A stretch of DNA of 64,000 nucleotides. It comes from Oasisia sp. SBJ-2009 (Eukaryota > Annelida > Polychaeta > Sabellida > Siboglinidae). The first letter of the stretch is position 1; each line of letters opens with the position of its first letter. The position numbers and the translations under genes were made by a program. The notes below the pieces were generated by a model. That model worked only from the letters and a program-made list of their open reading frames with translations, searched no databases and was not told the DNA's origin. Location of the stretch: contig OZ024866.1 of NCBI GenBank assembly GCA_964017155.1, forward strand, positions 22,771,082 through 22,835,081, given 5' to 3'. Shown in pieces: positions 40,110 through 52,172 of the stretch.

Positions 40110-40280
40110 TTGACGGAGGATGGACAGGGTGGACAGAGTGGCTGGCTTGTTCTGTGACATGTGGGACAGGGACCCAACAGAGAAATCATGCGTGTACCAA
40201 CCCACCGCCTTCAAATGGAGGTGTCATTTGTTCTGGCGCTCCAACTGAATCGCAACCATGTGCAACAGCTCCTTGTCCAA
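40110..40280 (+). CDS. TSR exon 34, C type, Ser-to-Asn
   Basis: Copy of exon 29 at 6,012 bp, including QQRNHAC and the upstream TTTG. Confidence 0.92.
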
Positions 40281-41316
40281 GTATGTGTACGTTGAAAGGA
40301 ACGTTTGTATATTGTTCACTGCTTCAAACAAAGATTTCCTATTGTGTATGAGGTATGTCTTCAGTACTACGCGCATTCCAGGAATACTTCGAAACGCAAA
40401 ATGTATACTCTGATGATATCTCAGAAAGATAACAATGTCATCAGAATTCTTAACAATGAAAATAAATACTTCTTCCTCACAACACAATTTAATCCATTAA
40501 TTCTTGATACCGAGTGGTTAGATAGAACGTACGCTTTCCAAACACATCTCACTGAAGACGACGAATGGCTGAAATGTTATTGGAATGTTCTATGAAGATA
40601 TATCGTGACGTGATTTCAAGTATTGTCTCTCTTGAAAATGTGCGCGCAAATGAGATTTAGTGTATAGCAAATCGTTTTTATTAGTGACAAAAAGGAAAAC
40701 CATTGAATAGAATATGAAATTACACACATCGAAAACAAACGTTGTGGACGTCTCGGGACAAATGAATATTTATTAATTTGCAAGTTTTTCTGTTTTGTTG
40801 TGTGTATGTAAGCATGTTTAAGTATCTATGTTTTGTTTATTTGAGTGTAAGCGAGTGTGAAGAAATGTGGGTTTTGGGACAGAAATGTGAGATGCAATGT
40901 TTCTGTTAACGTTGATTACTCATTTCTTACTATGCATTTGAATATACTTGGTTTGTTTTTCTTTTCTCAAATGTATGTACATATGTATGTTACTGTACGT
41001 GTGTATCTTTAACTTAAATGAATGTTTGTTGTATAGATAATTAAATGTGATAAAGAAGGTATTTGGGTTGATGGGTGTCTGATCAGCGGCATTGTTTGTT
41101 TCTACGCACTAGAATTCCTTTGGTTTCTTTTTCTTTTCTGCTGTGCGTGGATACGTAAGTTAGCGTACGTCTTTAAGTGTCATAGTATACATATGTATAT
41201 TGAGGTGAATGGGACTGATTTCATTTCTTTTACGATTGATTGGAATATAAATTGTGTATACTCTACCAATTGAACAGTTGGCGATACACCCGTTTGTTGT
41301 TACTTAGCTATTCCAG

Positions 41317-41487
41317 TTGACGGAGGATGGACAGCGTGGACAGAGTGGGTGGCTTGTTCTGTGACATGTGGGACAGGGACCCAACAGAGAAGTCATGCGT
41401 GTACCAACCCACCGCCTTCAAATGGAGGTGTCATTTGTTCTGGCGCTCCAACTGAATCGCAACCATGTGCAACAGCTCCTTGTCCAA
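41317..41487 (+). CDS. TSR exon 35, A type
   Basis: Copy of exon 30 at 6,012 bp; downstream intron keeps the private CAGAATTATTAAC. Confidence 0.92.
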
Positions 41488-42531
41488 GTATGTGTACGTT
41501 GAAAGGAACGTTTGTATATTGTTCACTGCTTCAAACCAAAGATTTCCTATTGTGTATGAGGTATGTCTTCAGTACTACGCGCATTCCAGGAATACTTCAA
41601 AAGATAAAATGTATACTCTGATGATATCTCAGAGAGATAACAATGTCATCAGAATTATTAACTATGAAGAAAAATACTTGTGCCTCACAACACAATTTAA
41701 TCCATTAATTCTTGATACAGAGTGGTTAGATAGAACGTACGCTTTCCAAACACATCTCACTGAAGACGACGAATGGCTGAAGTGTTATTGGAATGTTCTA
41801 TGAAGATATATCGTGACGTGAACTCAAGTATTGTCTCTCTTGAAAATGTGCGCGCAAGTGAGATTTAGTGTATAGCAAATCGTTTTCATTAGTGACAAAA
41901 AGGAAAACCATTGAATAGAATATGAAATTACACACATCGAAAACAAACGTTGTGGACGTTTGGGGACAAATGAATATTAATTAACTTGCACGTTTTTCTG
42001 TTTTGTTGTGTGTATGTAAGAGTGTTTAAGTATTTATGTTTTGTTTATTTGAGTGTAAGCGAGTGTGAAGGAGTGTGGGTTTTTGAACAGAAATGTGTGG
42101 GAGGCAATGTTTCTGTTAACGTTGATTACTCATTTCTTACTATGCATTTGAATGTACTTGGTTTGTTTTTCTTTTCTCAAATGTATATACATATGTATGT
42201 TACTGTACGTGGGTATCTTTACGTTAATTGAATGTGTGTTGTATAGATCACTAAATGTGATAAAGAAGGTATTTGGTTTGATTGGTGTCTGATCAGCGTC
42301 ATTTTTTGTTTCTACGCACTAGAATCCCTTTGGTTTCTTTTTTTTTACTTTTCTGCTGTACGTGGATACGTAAGTTTGCGTACGTTTTTAAGTGTCAAAG
42401 CATACATATGTATATTGAGGTGAATTGGACTGATTTCAGTTCTTTTACGAAGGATAGGAATATAAATTGTGTACACTCTACCAACGGAACAGTTGGCGAT
42501 ACACCGGTTTGTTGTTACTTAGCAATTCCAG

Positions 42532-42702
42532 TTGACGGAGGATGGACAGCGTGGACAGAGTGGGTGGCGTGTTCTGTGTCATGTGGCACAGGGACCCAAC
42601 AGAGAAGTCATGCGTGTACCAACCCACCGCCTTCAAATGGAGGTGTCATTTGTTCTGGCGCTCCAACTGAATCGCGACCATGTGCAACAGCTCCTTGTCC
42701 AA
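42532..42702 (+). CDS. TSR exon 36, B type
   Basis: Copy of exon 31 at 6,012 bp; donor GTAAGT; upstream intron frame open from 42282. Confidence 0.92.
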
Positions 42703-43738
42703 GTAAGTGTACGTTGAAAGGAACGTTTGTATATTGTTCACTGCTTCAAACCAAAGTTGTTCTATTGTGTATGAGGTATGTCTTCAGTAATACGCGCATT
42801 CCAGGAATACTTCAAAACGTAAAATGTGTACTCTGATGATATCTCAGAAAGATAACAATGTCATCAGAATTCTTAACTATGAATAAAATCACGTGTGCAT
42901 CACAACACAATTTAATCCATTAATCCTTGTTACAGAGTGGTTAGATAGAATGTAAACTTTCCAAACACATCTCAATGAAGAAGACGAATGGCTGAAATGT
43001 TATTGGAATGTTCTATGAAGATATATCGTGACGTGAATTCAAGTATTGTCTCTCTTGAAAATGTGCGCGCAAGTGAGATTTAGTGTATAGCAAATCGTTT
43101 TTATTAGTGACAAAAAGGAAAACCATTGAACAGAATATGAAATTACACACATCGAAAACAAACGTTGTGGACGTTTGGGGACAAATGAATATTTATTAAC
43201 TTGCACGTCTATCTTTTTTGTTGTGTGTATGTAAGAGTGTTTAAGTATCTATGTTTTGTTTATTTGAGTGTAAGCGAGTGTGAAGGGGTGTGGGTTTTTG
43301 GACAGAAATGTGAGAGGCAATAATTGTGTTAACGTTGATAACTCATTTCTTACTATGCATTTGAATATACTTGGTTTGTTTTTCTTTTCTCAAATGTATA
43401 TACATATGTATTTACTGTACGTGTGTATCTTTAACTTAAATGAATGTTTGTTGTATAGATAACTAAATGTGATAAAGAAGGTATTTGGGTTGATGGGTGT
43501 CTGATCAGCGGCATTGTTTGTTTCTACGCACTAGAATTCCTTTGGTTTCTTTTTCTTTTCTGCTGTGCGTGGATACGTAAGTTAGCGTACGTCTTTAAGT
43601 GTCATAGTATACATATGTATATTGAGGTGAATTGGAGTGATTTCAATTCTTTTACGATTGAAAGGAATATAAATTGTGTATACTCTACCAACTGAACAGT
43701 TGGCGATACACCGGTTTGTTGTTACTTAGCAATTCCAG

Positions 43739-43909
43739 TTGACGGAGGATGGACAGCGTGGACAGAGTGGGTGGCGTGTTCTGTGTCATGTGGCACAGGG
43801 ACCCAACAGAGAAGTCATGCGTGTACCAACCCACCGCCTTCAAATGGAGGTGTCATTTGTTCTGGCGCTCCAACTGAATCGCAACCATGTGCAACAGCTC
43901 CTTGTCCAA
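43739..43909 (+). CDS. TSR exon 37, B/C chimera
   Basis: The first half is B type (CSVSC, GGCACAGGG at 43792-43800), the second half A/C type (SQPC, donor GTATGT). The following intron carries the exon-34 marker CTTCGAAACGCAAAA. The exchange point lies between 43794 and 43883, inside the coding sequence, and left the frame intact. Confidence 0.92.
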
Positions 43910-44945
43910 GTATGTGTACGTTGAAAGGAACGTTTGTATATTGTTCACTGCTTCAAACAAAGATTTCCTATTGTGTATGAGGTATGTCTTCAGTACTACG
44001 CGCATTCCAGGAATACTTCGAAACGCAAAATGTATACTCTGATGATATCTCAGAAAGATAACAATGTCATCAGAATTCTTAACAATGAAAATAAATACTT
44101 CTTCCTCACAACACAATTTAATCCATTAATTCTTGATACCGAGTGGTTAGATAGAACGTACGCTTTCCAAACACATCTCACTGAAGACGACGAATGGCTG
44201 AAATGTTATTGGAATGTTCTATGAAGATATATCGTGACGTGATTTCAAGTATTGTCTCTCTTGAAAATGTGCGCGCAAATGAGATTTAGTGTATAGCAAA
44301 TCGTTTTTATTAGTGACAAAAAGGAAAACCATTGAATAGAATATGAAATTACACACATCGAAAACAAACGTTGTGGACGTCTCGGGACAAATGAATATTT
44401 ATTAATTTGCAAGTTTTTCTGTTTTGTTGTGTGTATGTAAGCATGTTTAAGTATCTATGTTTTGTTTATTTGAGTGTAAGCGAGTGTGAAGAAATGTGGG
44501 TTTTGGGACAGAAATGTGAGATGCAATGTTTCTGTTAACGTTGATTACTCATTTCTTACTATGCATTTGAATATACTTGGTTTGTTTTTCTTTTCTCAAA
44601 TGTATGTACATATGTATGTTACTGTACGTGTGTATCTTTAACTTAAATGAATGTTTGTTGTATAGATAATTAAATGTGATAAAGAAGGTATTTGGGTTGA
44701 TGGGTGTCTGATCAGCGGCATTGTTTGTTTCTACGCACTAGAATTCCTTTGGTTTCTTTTTCTTTTCTGCTGTGCGTGGATACGTAAGTTAGCGTACGTC
44801 TTTAAGTGTCATAGTATACATATGTATATTGAGGTGAATGGGACTGATTTCATTTCTTTTACGATTGATTGGAATATAAATTGTGTATACTCTACCAATT
44901 GAACAGTTGGCGATACACCCGTTTGTTGTTACTTAGCTATTCCAG

Positions 44946-45116
44946 TTGACGGAGGATGGACAGCGTGGACAGAGTGGGTGGCTTGTTCTGTGACATGTGG
45001 GACAGGGACCCAACAGAGAAGTCATGCGTGTACCAACCCACCGCCTTCAAATGGAGGTGTCATTTGTTCTGGCGCTCCAACTGAATCGCAACCATGTGCA
45101 ACAGCTCCTTGTCCAA
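44946..45116 (+). CDS. TSR exon 38, A type
   Basis: Copy of exon 35 at 3,629 bp, with CAGAATTATTAAC in the next intron. Confidence 0.92.
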
Positions 45117-46160
45117 GTATGTGTACGTTGAAAGGAACGTTTGTATATTGTTCACTGCTTCAAACCAAAGATTTCCTATTGTGTATGAGGTATGTCTTCA
45201 GTACTACGCGCATTCCAGGAATACTTCAAAAGATAAAATGTATACTCTGATGATATCTCAGAGAGATAACAATGTCATCAGAATTATTAACTATGAAGAA
45301 AAATACTTGTGCCTCACAACACAATTTAATCCATTAATTCTTGATACAGAGTGGTTAGATAGAACGTACGCTTTCCAAACACATCTCACTGAAGACGACG
45401 AATGGCTGAAGTGTTATTGGAATGTTCTATGAAGATATATCGTGACGTGAACTCAAGTATTGTCTCTCTTGAAAATGTGCGCGCAAGTGAGATTTAGTGT
45501 ATAGCAAATCGTTTTCATTAGTGACAAAAAGGAAAACCATTGAATAGAATATGAAATTACACACATCGAAAACAAACGTTGTGGACGTTTGGGGACAAAT
45601 GAATATTAATTAACTTGCACGTTTTTCTGTTTTGTTGTGTGTATGTAAGAGTGTTTAAGTATTTATGTTTTGTTTATTTGAGTGTAAGCGAGTGTGAAGG
45701 AGTGTGGGTTTTTGAACAGAAATGTGTGGGAGGCAATGTTTCTGTTAACGTTGATTACTCATTTCTTACTATGCATTTGAATGTACTTGGTTTGTTTTTC
45801 TTTTCTCAAATGTATATACATATGTATGTTACTGTACGTGGGTATCTTTACGTTAATTGAATGTGTGTTGTATAGATCACTAAATGTGATAAAGAAGGTA
45901 TTTGGTTTGATTGGTGTCTGATCAGCGTCATTTTTTGTTTCTACGCACTAGAATCCCTTTGGTTTCTTTTTTTTTACTTTTCTGCTGTACGTGGATACGT
46001 AAGTTTGCGTACGTTTTTAAGTGTCAAAGCATACATATGTATATTGAGGTGAATTGGACTGATTTCAGTTCTTTTACGAAGGATAGGAATATAAATTGTG
46101 TACACTCTACCAACGGAACAGTTGGCGATACACCGGTTTGTTGTTACTTAGCAATTCCAG

Positions 46161-46331
46161 TTGACGGAGGATGGACAGCGTGGACAGAGTGGGTGGCGTG
46201 TTCTGTGTCATGTGGCACAGGGACCCAACAGAGAAGTCATGCGTGTACCAACCCACCGCCTTCAAATGGAGGTGTCATTTGTTCTGGCGCTCCAACTGAA
46301 TCGCGACCATGTGCAACAGCTCCTTGTCCAA
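46161..46331 (+). CDS. TSR exon 39, B type
   Basis: Copy of exon 36 at 3,629 bp; GTAAGT donor; upstream intron frame open from 45911. Confidence 0.92.
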
Positions 46332-47367
46332 GTAAGTGTACGTTGAAAGGAACGTTTGTATATTGTTCACTGCTTCAAACCAAAGTTGTTCTATTGTGTA
46401 TGAGGTATGTCTTCAGTAATACGCGCATTCCAGGAATACTTCAAAACGTAAAATGTGTACTCTGATGATATCTCAGAAAGATAACAATGTCATCAGAATT
46501 CTTAACTATGAATAAAATCACGTGTGCATCACAACACAATTTAATCCATTAATCCTTGTTACAGAGTGGTTAGATAGAATGTAAACTTTCCAAACACATC
46601 TCAATGAAGAAGACGAATGGCTGAAATGTTATTGGAATGTTCTATGAAGATATATCGTGACGTGAATTCAAGTATTGTCTCTCTTGAAAATGTGCGCGCA
46701 AGTGAGATTTAGTGTATAGCAAATCGTTTTTATTAGTGACAAAAAGGAAAACCATTGAACAGAATATGAAATTACACACATCGAAAACAAACGTTGTGGA
46801 CGTTTGGGGACAAATGAATATTTATTAACTTGCACGTCTATCTTTTTTGTTGTGTGTATGTAAGAGTGTTTAAGTATCTATGTTTTGTTTATTTGAGTGT
46901 AAGCGAGTGTGAAGGGGTGTGGGTTTTTGGACAGAAATGTGAGAGGCAATAATTGTGTTAACGTTGATAACTCATTTCTTACTATGCATTTGAATATACT
47001 TGGTTTGTTTTTCTTTTCTCAAATGTATATACATATGTATTTACTGTACGTGTGTATCTTTAACTTAAATGAATGTTTGTTGTATAGATAACTAAATGTG
47101 ATAAAGAAGGTATTTGGGTTGATGGGTGTCTGATCAGCGGCATTGTTTGTTTCTACGCACTAGAATTCCTTTGGTTTCTTTTTCTTTTCTGCTGTGCGTG
47201 GATACGTAAGTTAGCGTACGTCTTTAAGTGTCATAGTATACATATGTATATTGAGGTGAATTGGAGTGATTTCAATTCTTTTACGATTGAAAGGAATATA
47301 AATTGTGTATACTCTACCAACTGAACAGTTGGCGATACACCGGTTTGTTGTTACTTAGCAATTCCAG

Positions 47368-47538
47368 TTGACGGAGGATGGACAGCGTGGACAGAGTGGG
47401 TGGCGTGTTCTGTGTCATGTGGCACAGGGACCCAACAGAGAAGTCATGCGTGTACCAACCCACCGCCTTCAAATGGAGGTGTCATTTGTTCTGGCGCTCC
47501 AACTGAATCGCAACCATGTGCAACAGCTCCTTGTCCTA
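47368..47538 (+). CDS. TSR exon 40, mixed type with weak donor
   Basis: CSVSC with SQPC. The last codon before the split one is CCT, and the donor is GTATAT, a poorer match to the 5' splice consensus than GTATGT or GTAAGT. This exon may be skipped more often than its neighbours. Confidence 0.9.
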
Positions 47539-48579
47539 GTATATGTACGTTGAAAGGAACGTTTGTTTATTGTTCACTGCTTCAAACCAAAGTTATGCTA
47601 TTGTGTATGAGGTATGTCTTCAGTATTACGCGCATTCCAGGAATACTTCAAAACGTAAAATGTATACTCTGATGATATCTCAGAGAGATAACAATGTCAT
47701 CAGAATTCTTAACTATGAAGAAAAATACTTGTGCCTCACAACACAATTTAATCCATTAATTCTTGATACAGAGTGGTTAGATAGAACGTGCGCTTTCCAA
47801 ACACATCTCACTGAAGACGACGAATGGCTGAAATGTTATTGGAATGTTCTATGAAGATATATCGTGACGTGAATTCAAGTATTGTCTCTCTTGAAAATGT
47901 GCGCGCAAGTGAGATTTAGTGTATAGCAAATCGTTTTCATTAGTGACAAAAAGGAAAACCATTGAATAGAATATGAAATTACACACATCGAAAACAAACG
48001 TTGTGGACGTTTCGGGACAAATGAATATTAATTAACTTGCTCGTTTTTCTGTTTTGTTGTGTGTATGTAAGAGTGTTTAAGTATTTATGTTTTGTTTATT
48101 TGAGTGTAAGCGAGTGTGAAGGAGTGTGGGTTTTTGGACAGAAATGTGAGAGGCAATGTTTCTGTTAACGTTGATTACTCATTTCTTACTATGCATTTGA
48201 ATGTACTTGGTTTGTTTTTCTTTTCTCAAATGTATATACATATGTATGTTACTGTACGTGGGTATCTTTACGTTAATTGAATGTGTATTGTATAGATCAC
48301 TAAATGTGATAAAGAAGGTATTTGGTTTGATTGGTGTCTGATCAGCGTCATTGTTTGTTTCTACGCACTAGAATCCCTTTGGTTTTTTTTTTTTACTTTT
48401 CTGCTGTACGTGGATAAGTAAGTTTGCGTACGTCTTTAAGTGTCATAGCATACATATGTATATTGAGGTGAATTGGACTGATTTCAGTTCTTTTACGAAG
48501 GATAGGAATATAAATTGTGTATACTCTACCAACTGAACAGTTGGCGATACACCGGTTTGTTGTTACTTAGCAATTCCAG

Positions 48580-48750
48580 TTGACGGAGGATGGACAGCTT
48601 GGACTGAGTGGGTGGCGTGTTCTGTGTCATGTGGCACAGGGACCCAACAGAGAAGTCATGCGTGTACCAACCCACCGCCTTCAAATGGAGGTGTCATTTG
48701 TTCTGGCGCTCCAACTGAATCGCAACCATGTGCAACAGCTCCTTGTCCTA
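48580..48750 (+). CDS. TSR exon 41, mixed type
   Basis: CSVSC with SQPC; silent GCT and ACT in WTAWTEW and CCT at the end. Donor GTATGT. The downstream intron is among the more diverged inside the array. Confidence 0.91.
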
Positions 48751-49795
48751 GTATGTGTACGTTGAAAGGAACGTTTGTTTATTGTTCACTGCTTCAAACC
48801 AAAGTTATGCTATTGTGTATGAGGTATGTCTTCAGTATTACGCGCATTCCAGGAATACTTCAAAACGTAAAATATATACTCTGATGATATCTCACAAAGA
48901 TAACAATGTCATCAGAATTATTAACTACGAAAAACAATACGTGTGCCACACAACACAATTCAATCCATTAATTCTTTATACAGAGTGGTTAGATAGAATG
49001 TAAGCTTTCGAAACACTTCTCACTGAAGACGACGAATGGCTGAAATTTTATTGGAATGTTCTATGAAGATATATCGTGACGTGAATTAAAGTATTGTCTC
49101 CCTTGAAAATGTGCGCGCAAATGATATTTACTGTATAGCAAATAATTTTTATTAGTGACAAAAAAGGAAAACCATTGAACAGAATATGAAATTACACACA
49201 TCGAAAACAAACGTTGTGGACGTTTGGGGACAAATGAATGGATTTATTAACTTGCACGTTTATCTTTTTTGTTGTGTGTATGTAAGAGTGTTTAAGTATC
49301 TATGTTTTGTTTATTTGACTGTAAGCGAGTGTGAAGGGGTGTGGGTTTTTGGACAGAAATGTGAGAGGCAATATTTGTGTTAACGTTGATAACTCATTTC
49401 TTACTATGCATTTGAATATACTTGGTTTGTTTTTCTTTTCTCAAATGTATATACATATGTATTTTACTGTACGTGTGTATCTTTAACTTAAAATGAATGT
49501 TTATTGTATAGATCACTAAATGTGATAAAGAAGGTATTTGGGTTGATGGGTGTCTGATCAGCGGCATTGTTTGTTTCTACGCACTAGAATCCCTTTGGTT
49601 TCTTTTTTTTACTTTTCTGCTGTACGTGGATACGTAAGTTTGCGTACGTCTTTAAGTGTCATAGCATACATATGTATATTGAGGTGAATTGGACTGATTT
49701 CAGTTCTTTTACGAAGGATAGGAATATAAATTGTGTATACTCTACCAACTGAACAGTTGGCGATACACCGGTTTGTTGTTACTTAGCAATTCCAG

Positions 49796-49966
49796 TTGAC
49801 GGAGGATGGACAGCGTGGACAGAGTGGGTGGCGTGTTCTGTGTCATGTGGCACAGGGACCCAACAGAGAAGTCATGCGTGTACCAACCCACCGCCTTCAA
49901 ATGGAGGTGTCATTTGTTCTGGCGCTCCAACTGAATCGCGACCATGTGCAACAGCTCCTTGTCCAA
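49796..49966 (+). CDS. TSR exon 42, B type
   Basis: CSVSC/SRPC, donor GTAAGT. Last exon before the inserted mobile element, which sits 711 bp into the following intron. Confidence 0.92.
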
Positions 49967-50676
49967 GTAAGTGTACTTTGAAAGCAACGTTTGTATATTG
50001 TTCACTGCTTCAAACCAAAGTTGTTCTATTGTGTATGAGGTATGTCTTCAGTAATACGCGCATTCCAGGAATACTTCAAAACGTAAAATGTGTACTCTGA
50101 TGATATCTCAGAAAGATAACAATGTCATCAGAATTCTTAACTATGAATAAAATCACGTGTGCATCACAACACAATTTAATCCATTAATTCTTGTTACAGA
50201 GTGGTTAGATAGAATGTAAACTTTCCAAACACATCTCAATGAAGAAGACGAATGGCTGAAATGTTATTTGAATGTTCTATGAAGATATATCGTGACGTGA
50301 ATTCAAGTATTGTCTCTCTTGAAAATGTGTGCGAAAATGAGATTTAGTGTATAGCAAATCGTTTTTATTAGTGACAAAAAGGAAAACCATTGAACAGAAT
50401 ATGAAATTACACACATCGAAAACAAACGTTGTGGACGTTTGGGGACAAATGAATATTTATTAACTTGCACGTCTATCTTTTTTGTTGTGTGCATGTAAGA
50501 GTGTTTAAGTATCTATGTTTTGTTTATTTGAGTGTAAGCGAGTGTGAAGGGGTGTGGGTTTTTGGACAGAAATGTGAGAGGCAATATTTGTGTTAACGTT
50601 GATAACTCATTTCTTACTATGCATTTGAATATACTTGGTTTGTTTTTCTTTTCTCAAATGTATATACATATGTATT

Positions 50677-50691
50677 TTTATGCGGGACAAC
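50677..50691 (+). repeat. Element 5' terminal inverted repeat
   Basis: TTTATGCGGGACAAC. Pairs with 57296-57309 in inverted orientation (13 of 14 aligned bases match, one extra A here). Confidence 0.7.
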
Positions 50692-51136
50692 GCTACCATC
50701 TAAATTTGTGACACAGAGACGTGGCTAGTGTGCTGAAAACACAAGTCAGATATATGTTTGTATGCGAGCTTAAAAGTAAGCCAACTCTTTATGTATAACT
50801 AGCACAAAATAATTCCAATACACTAGTACACAATGTCATCACCGTTATAACAAACACATAGATTGACCGCAAAGGTGGGGGAACCGACCACACCAGGCCA
50901 CTTCTGTAATAGAATGGCTCCCCCCACCCCAAAGGATATGTGTCACAAAGGAAAGTTACGTAACTGTAGTCACAAGTTCACCAACTAAGCCTCATAACTA
51001 CAGGTGTAGAATAAGTGCTAACGGCGTTTGCATACGGCCGAACAAACCCGTAAGTGTCATGCGTGTCAAAAAACAAATAACATTAGGCTAAAAAGTATAC
51101 ATGGGCACCCGTACTTAGGCTATCAAAGCTACATGA
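50692..51136. other. Element 5' region, nothing recognised
   Basis: Unique sequence rich in C-poor and A-rich stretches, with a G/C-rich patch at 50873-50935 (GGTGGGGGAACC, CCCCCCACCCC). No ORF of note and no match I recognise. Confidence 0.5.
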
Positions 51137-51866
51137 AATGCCCCGCCTAAGCAGAAAACGGTCGTGCGCTACATAAAACCCACACACACTAAAGCAATAT
51201 ATTTGCAACCCAAGTGCGAATATGAAATGCCACCTAGAAGGCAAGAGGCCCAGTTAATGCAAACAGCGAATGTGAACCTTAAGCATAACACGTGATGATT
51301 AAAAAGCGCACAACCTGGTAATTTGCAACAAATGAAATCTAGACCATGTTAATTGTTATAAGATTATATACCGACATATGTCAGTAACGCAACAGCGACA
51401 CGTTGTAGGTTGCCACTACCAACTAAGTACATGTAAAGAGCAAGGTGTGTTACATGGAATGCCCCACCTAAGTAGAAAACATCCTGATAACCTAGCGAAG
51501 GACACCTTCAGCGATGAATAGCACCAGAGAAATGATGACGTCTAGAATGAGTAATACACTTCTGTATGTGACAGGGAATGTCCCACCTAAGCAGAAAACA
51601 TTCAGTGCACATGTTAGATGGGTTTTGGTTACATGCAATGCCCCACCTAAGTAGAAAGCATCTGGATAACCTAGCGAAGGACACCTTCAGCGATGAATAG
51701 CACCAGTGAAACGATGACGTCTAGAATGAGTAATACACTGCTGAATGTGACAGGGAATGTCCCACCTAAGCAGAAAACATTCAGTCACATGTTAGATGGT
51801 TTTGGTATGTAACAAGTGGATGTATATAAGCATTGGTGTTCCAAATGCCCCACCTAAGTGGAAAAC
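51137..51866 (+). repeat. 179-bp repeat and dispersed CCTAAG motif
   Basis: Two units start at 51450 and 51629 (period 179 bp) and share CCTAGCGAAGGACACCTTCA and GACGTCTAGAATGAG. A shorter motif of the form AATGYCCCRCCTAAGYRGAA, usually followed by AAC, appears six times: 51137, 51458, 51577, 51637, 51756 and 51844, also outside the two units. Confidence 0.8.
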
Positions 51867-51897
51867 ACAAGTTTTCGGATATGCCGTCCGCAGTGTC

Positions 51898-52172
51898 ATG
51901 GTCCGAGCTATCCAACGAGTCCGAGGTGTCCAACGAGTCCGAGGTGTCCAACGAGTCCGAGGTATCCAACGAGTCCGAGGTGTCCAACGAGTCCGAGCTG
52001 TCCAACGAGTCCGAGCTGTCCAACGAGTCCGAGCTATCCAACGAGTCCGAGCTGTCCAACGAGTCCTAGGTGTCCAACGAGTCCGAGCTGTCCAACGAGT
52101 CGGAGCGGTCCAACGAGTCCCAGCTATCCAACGAGTCCGAGCTGTACAACGAGTCCGAGCTGTCAGACGAGT
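51898..52172 (+). repeat. 18-bp minisatellite, about 15 copies
   Basis: Unit TCCAACGAGTCCGAGCTG with G/C changes near the end of the unit (GAGGTG, GAGCTA). As 18 is a multiple of three and no frame holds a stop, all six frames are open through the core. This gives acidic Ser-Asn-Glu-Ser-Glu and Asp-Ser-Leu-Asp-Ser repeats and basic Arg-Trp-Thr-Ala repeats. Treated as satellite inside the transposon, not a gene. Confidence 0.88.

Larger units (their letters stand above)
37702..43713 (+). repeat. Five-unit higher-order block, copy 2
   Basis: Exons 32-36, a tandem copy of the preceding 6,012 bp. The joint is recognisable because a B-type intron runs straight into an exon-27-like exon. Confidence 0.85.
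40110..43738 (+). repeat. Three-unit block, copy 1 (3,629 bp)
   Basis: Exons 34-36 with introns, repeated directly downstream. It overlaps copy 2 of the five-unit block and is a later event. Start and end are drawn at exon borders; the true exchange point is inside exon 37. Confidence 0.8.
43739..47367 (+). repeat. Three-unit block, copy 2 (3,629 bp)
   Basis: Exons 37-39; spacings of 1,207 and 1,215 bp and the intron markers match exons 34-36, except that the first half of exon 37 is B type. Confidence 0.8.
1..50676 (+). repeat. Tandem array of ~1.2-kb exon+intron units (left part)
   Basis: Forty-two exon-bearing units lie head to tail, exon-to-exon spacing 1,173-1,216 bp. Between exons there is only intron sequence, about 1.0 kb per unit and nearly as conserved as the exon. 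Landmarks repeat in order after each exon: donor, CTACGCGCATTCCAGGAATA, AATAAA-like site, TGGCTGAAATGTTATTGG, AAATCGTTTTTATTAGTGAC, GTTAACGTTGAT, the palindrome TATACATATGTATA, then the acceptor. Two intron length classes exist: about 1,207 bp, and about 1,174 bp, which lacks 22 bp just after the donor and 12 bp near the AATAAA site. I see no other gene in these introns. Confidence 0.97.

Noticed and set aside
1..50676. CRISPR-like array
   Set aside because: Units are about 1.2 kb with a coding exon and splice sites, not short repeats with unique spacers. The 18-bp and 47-bp arrays have no spacers either.
51781..52059. Asp/Ser-rich phosphoprotein-like gene on the minus strand
   Set aside because: The reading comes entirely from the 18-bp satellite, which is open in every frame, and has no splice or start context.
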